Positions 5,695 through 6,524 of a DNA stretch of 6,524 nucleotides are shown here, one piece after another. Under the pieces are notes generated by a model. It ran no database searches, was not told the origin of the DNA, and saw only the letters and a list, made by a program, of their open reading frames with translations. A program made the translations under genes and the position numbers. The stretch is from Acidimicrobiia bacterium (lineage in GTDB: Bacteria; Actinomycetota; Acidimicrobiia; Spongiisociales; ZC4RG35): NCBI GenBank assembly GCA_003230435.1, contig QIDW01000128.1:1-6524 (forward strand), in the 5' to 3' direction. Each line of letters begins with the position of its first letter. Position 1 is the stretch's first letter.

Positions 5695-5700
5695 CTCCTT
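5695..5700 (-). promoter_or_regulatory. Ribosome binding site of sodN
   Basis: AAGGAG on the minus strand, 5 nt before the ATG at 5689. It is the best Shine-Dalgarno in the window and contrasts with the leaderless-looking genes around it. It fixes the SodN start so that the leader peptide is only nine residues. Confidence 0.75.
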
Positions 5701-5722
5701 CATGTCGCGCTCGTCCTGGGCG

Positions 5723-5728
5723 ACCATA
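5723..5728 (-). promoter_or_regulatory. Possible -10 element of sodN in the divergent region
   Basis: TATGGT on the minus strand fits TAnnnT and would start a transcript at about 5716, giving a leader of about 27 nt that holds the AAGGAG site. On the opposite strand the same bases overlap TACTCT (5727-5732), which could serve the divergent peptidase-glycosylase gene 10 nt further on. Two overlapping opposed promoters would make the two genes compete or be co-controlled. No clear -35 boxes are seen. Confidence 0.3.
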
Positions 5729-5742
5729 CTCTCGACTCGAAC

Positions 5743-6524
5743 ATGTCGATGAAACGTTTCCGAGTGGCCGAAGACTCGATGCGGCCAACCCTTCAGCCTG
5801 GCGACGAGATCGTCGCCACGGATATACGAAGTCCTTCAGTCGGGGATCTGGTCGTTTTCCCTCATCCCGGGCGTGATGATTTCTGGATGGTCAAGAGAGT
5901 GGCAGACCCACCTGAGCCGATCGGCCAAGAGCACCTCTGGGCTAAGTCAGACAACGCCGACGCCACACGAGCCGACAGCCGAACACTCGGGCCGATACCT
6001 ATCCGGTCCGCGCTGGCCGTGGTACGCCGACTCGACGCCACGACCTTCAACGAAGGCACCGACCTTCTGTGCAATGAAGACAACGCCCTCGCCGAAGCCA
6101 TCGAGCGATTTGGGCGCCCCGAGTTCTGGCACCGTCAACCAGGCTTCCGTTGCCTGGTCTTGCTCATACTGGAGCAACAGGTTTCTCTTGAGTCCGGAGC
6201 AGCCATGTATCGGCGACTCAACGAGACGGCGGAGGGTGTTTCTGCCAGCAGCATCATCCGGATTGGAGCTGACAAGATGCGCTCGATCGGAGTCACCCGC
6301 CAGAAGGCGGACTATCTCTACTCGCTGGCCCACCTGGTTGCCGACGGGACGCTGGACATCGAGTCTCTAGCCTCGCTCTCCGCCGACGACGCCAGATCCC
6401 GGCTCATGTCTATCAAGGGAATCGGACCCTGGACCGCCGACGCCTACCTGCTGTCAGTGTTGCTCCACCCCGACGCCTACCCGGTGGGCGACCGTGCATT
6501 GCAGGTTGGGGTGGGAGAAGTTCT
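5743..6524 (+). CDS. SodX-like nickel-SOD maturation protease fused to an AlkA-like DNA glycosylase (3' end missing)
   Basis: At least 260 residues; it runs off the right edge. Residues 1-96 are a compact S26 (signal-peptidase/LexA-type) serine peptidase without a membrane anchor: Ser12 in EDSMRPTL followed by GDEIV, Lys51 in WMVKRV as general base, and the SDN...DSRTLGPIP box at 69-86. This matches the protease that trims SodN. After a linker of about 15 residues, residues 113-260 match the AlkA/3-methyladenine glycosylase II fold, which removes alkylated bases: a GFRCLVLLILEQQVS helix pair (134-148), a hairpin with GIGPWTA at 226-232, and catalytic Asp250 in PVGD. No stop or indel separates the halves; the only ATG/GTG start at the junction is GTG 6019, without a ribosome site. 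The start at 5743 has no Shine-Dalgarno; ATG 5749 is an alternative. Confidence 0.85.
   Translation, partial: MSMKRFRVAEDSMRPTLQPGDEIVATDIRSPSVGDLVVFPHPGRDDFWMVKRVADPPEPIGQEHLWAKSDNADATRADSRTLGPIPIRSALAVVRRLDATTFNEGTDLLCNEDNALAEAIERFGRPEFWHRQPGFRCLVLLILEQQVSLESGAAMYRRLNETAEGVSASSIIRIGADKMRSIGVTRQKADYLYSLAHLVADGTLDIESLASLSADDARSRLMSIKGIGPWTADAYLLSVLLHPDAYPVGDRALQVGVGEV
5751..5760. promoter_or_regulatory. Palindrome at the sodN/protease divergent promoter
   Basis: GAAACGTTTC is a perfect 10-bp palindrome located 23 bp upstream of the candidate sodN -10 (counting on the minus strand) and inside codons 3-6 of the divergent gene. It could bind a dimeric regulator of sodN, but it does not resemble the TTGCAA-type half-sites described for the nickel regulator Nur, and a 10-bp palindrome may be chance. 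Confidence 0.25.

Noticed and set aside
5677..5703. An eight-codon minus-strand reading frame (ATG at 5703) that overlaps the sodN start and contains its ribosome binding site.
   Set aside because: It has no ribosome binding site of its own and very short frames of this kind arise by chance; no attenuator-like structure accompanies it.
5690..5788. A longer SodN start at 5788 adding 33 N-terminal residues.
   Set aside because: The extension would overlap the divergent gene and has no family similarity, and the internal ATG at 5689 has a strong AAGGAG, giving a leader of plausible length.
5873..6370. Plus-strand frame of 165 residues overlapping the SodX-glycosylase region.
   Set aside because: It is out of frame with the domain-bearing frame, which carries all S26 and HhH-GPD motifs; its Ser/Thr/Arg/Pro-rich composition is typical of a shadow frame.

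Overview
This 6.5 kb stretch of moderately high-GC, tightly packed bacterial DNA looks actinobacterial (Actinomycetota). The signs are a nickel superoxide dismutase with its maturation protease, a PGPGW-type small membrane protein, an actinobacterial-style AlkA-like glycosylase domain, and several genes whose only start signal is a -10 hexamer placed 6-7 bases before the ATG (leaderless transcripts). An Acidimicrobiia-like lineage is my guess, not something the sequence proves. I see no rRNA, tRNA, CRISPR array or insertion sequence.

Left part (1-1183): the 5' end of a ribose-5-phosphate isomerase B gene runs off the left edge on the minus strand. Its sugar-isomerase core is preceded by an unusual N-terminal amphipathic helix and proline-rich linker, which resembles a bacterial-microcompartment encapsulation peptide. 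Divergent from it is a helix-turn-helix protein with a long acidic/proline-rich disordered region, a coiled coil and an 18-bp in-frame tandem repeat. This may be the edge of a sugar-phosphate microcompartment locus, but no shell gene lies in the window.

Middle (1194-5271): a minus-strand lipoprotein gene of unknown function meets the HTH gene tail to tail. It diverges from an EamA/DMT transporter gene, which is followed by metG (methionyl-tRNA synthetase) and a short PGPGW membrane-protein gene. metG carries an apparent one-base frameshift close to its 3' end: the normal C-terminal tail is encoded in another frame just past the shift.

Right part (5264-6524): sodN (minus strand) converges on the PGPGW gene through a hairpin that holds both stop codons. 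It diverges, across only 53 bp, from a gene encoding a SodX-like S26 peptidase fused in one open frame to an AlkA-like HhH-GPD DNA glycosylase, truncated by the right edge. The predicted SodN has its precursor peptide intact, but the usual proline at hook position 5 is tyrosine. The adjacent peptidase domain is the expected enzyme to cut the precursor before the nickel-binding His-Cys terminus. The SodX-glycosylase fusion and the variant nickel hook are the most distinctive items here; the microcompartment-like tag on RpiB is third.
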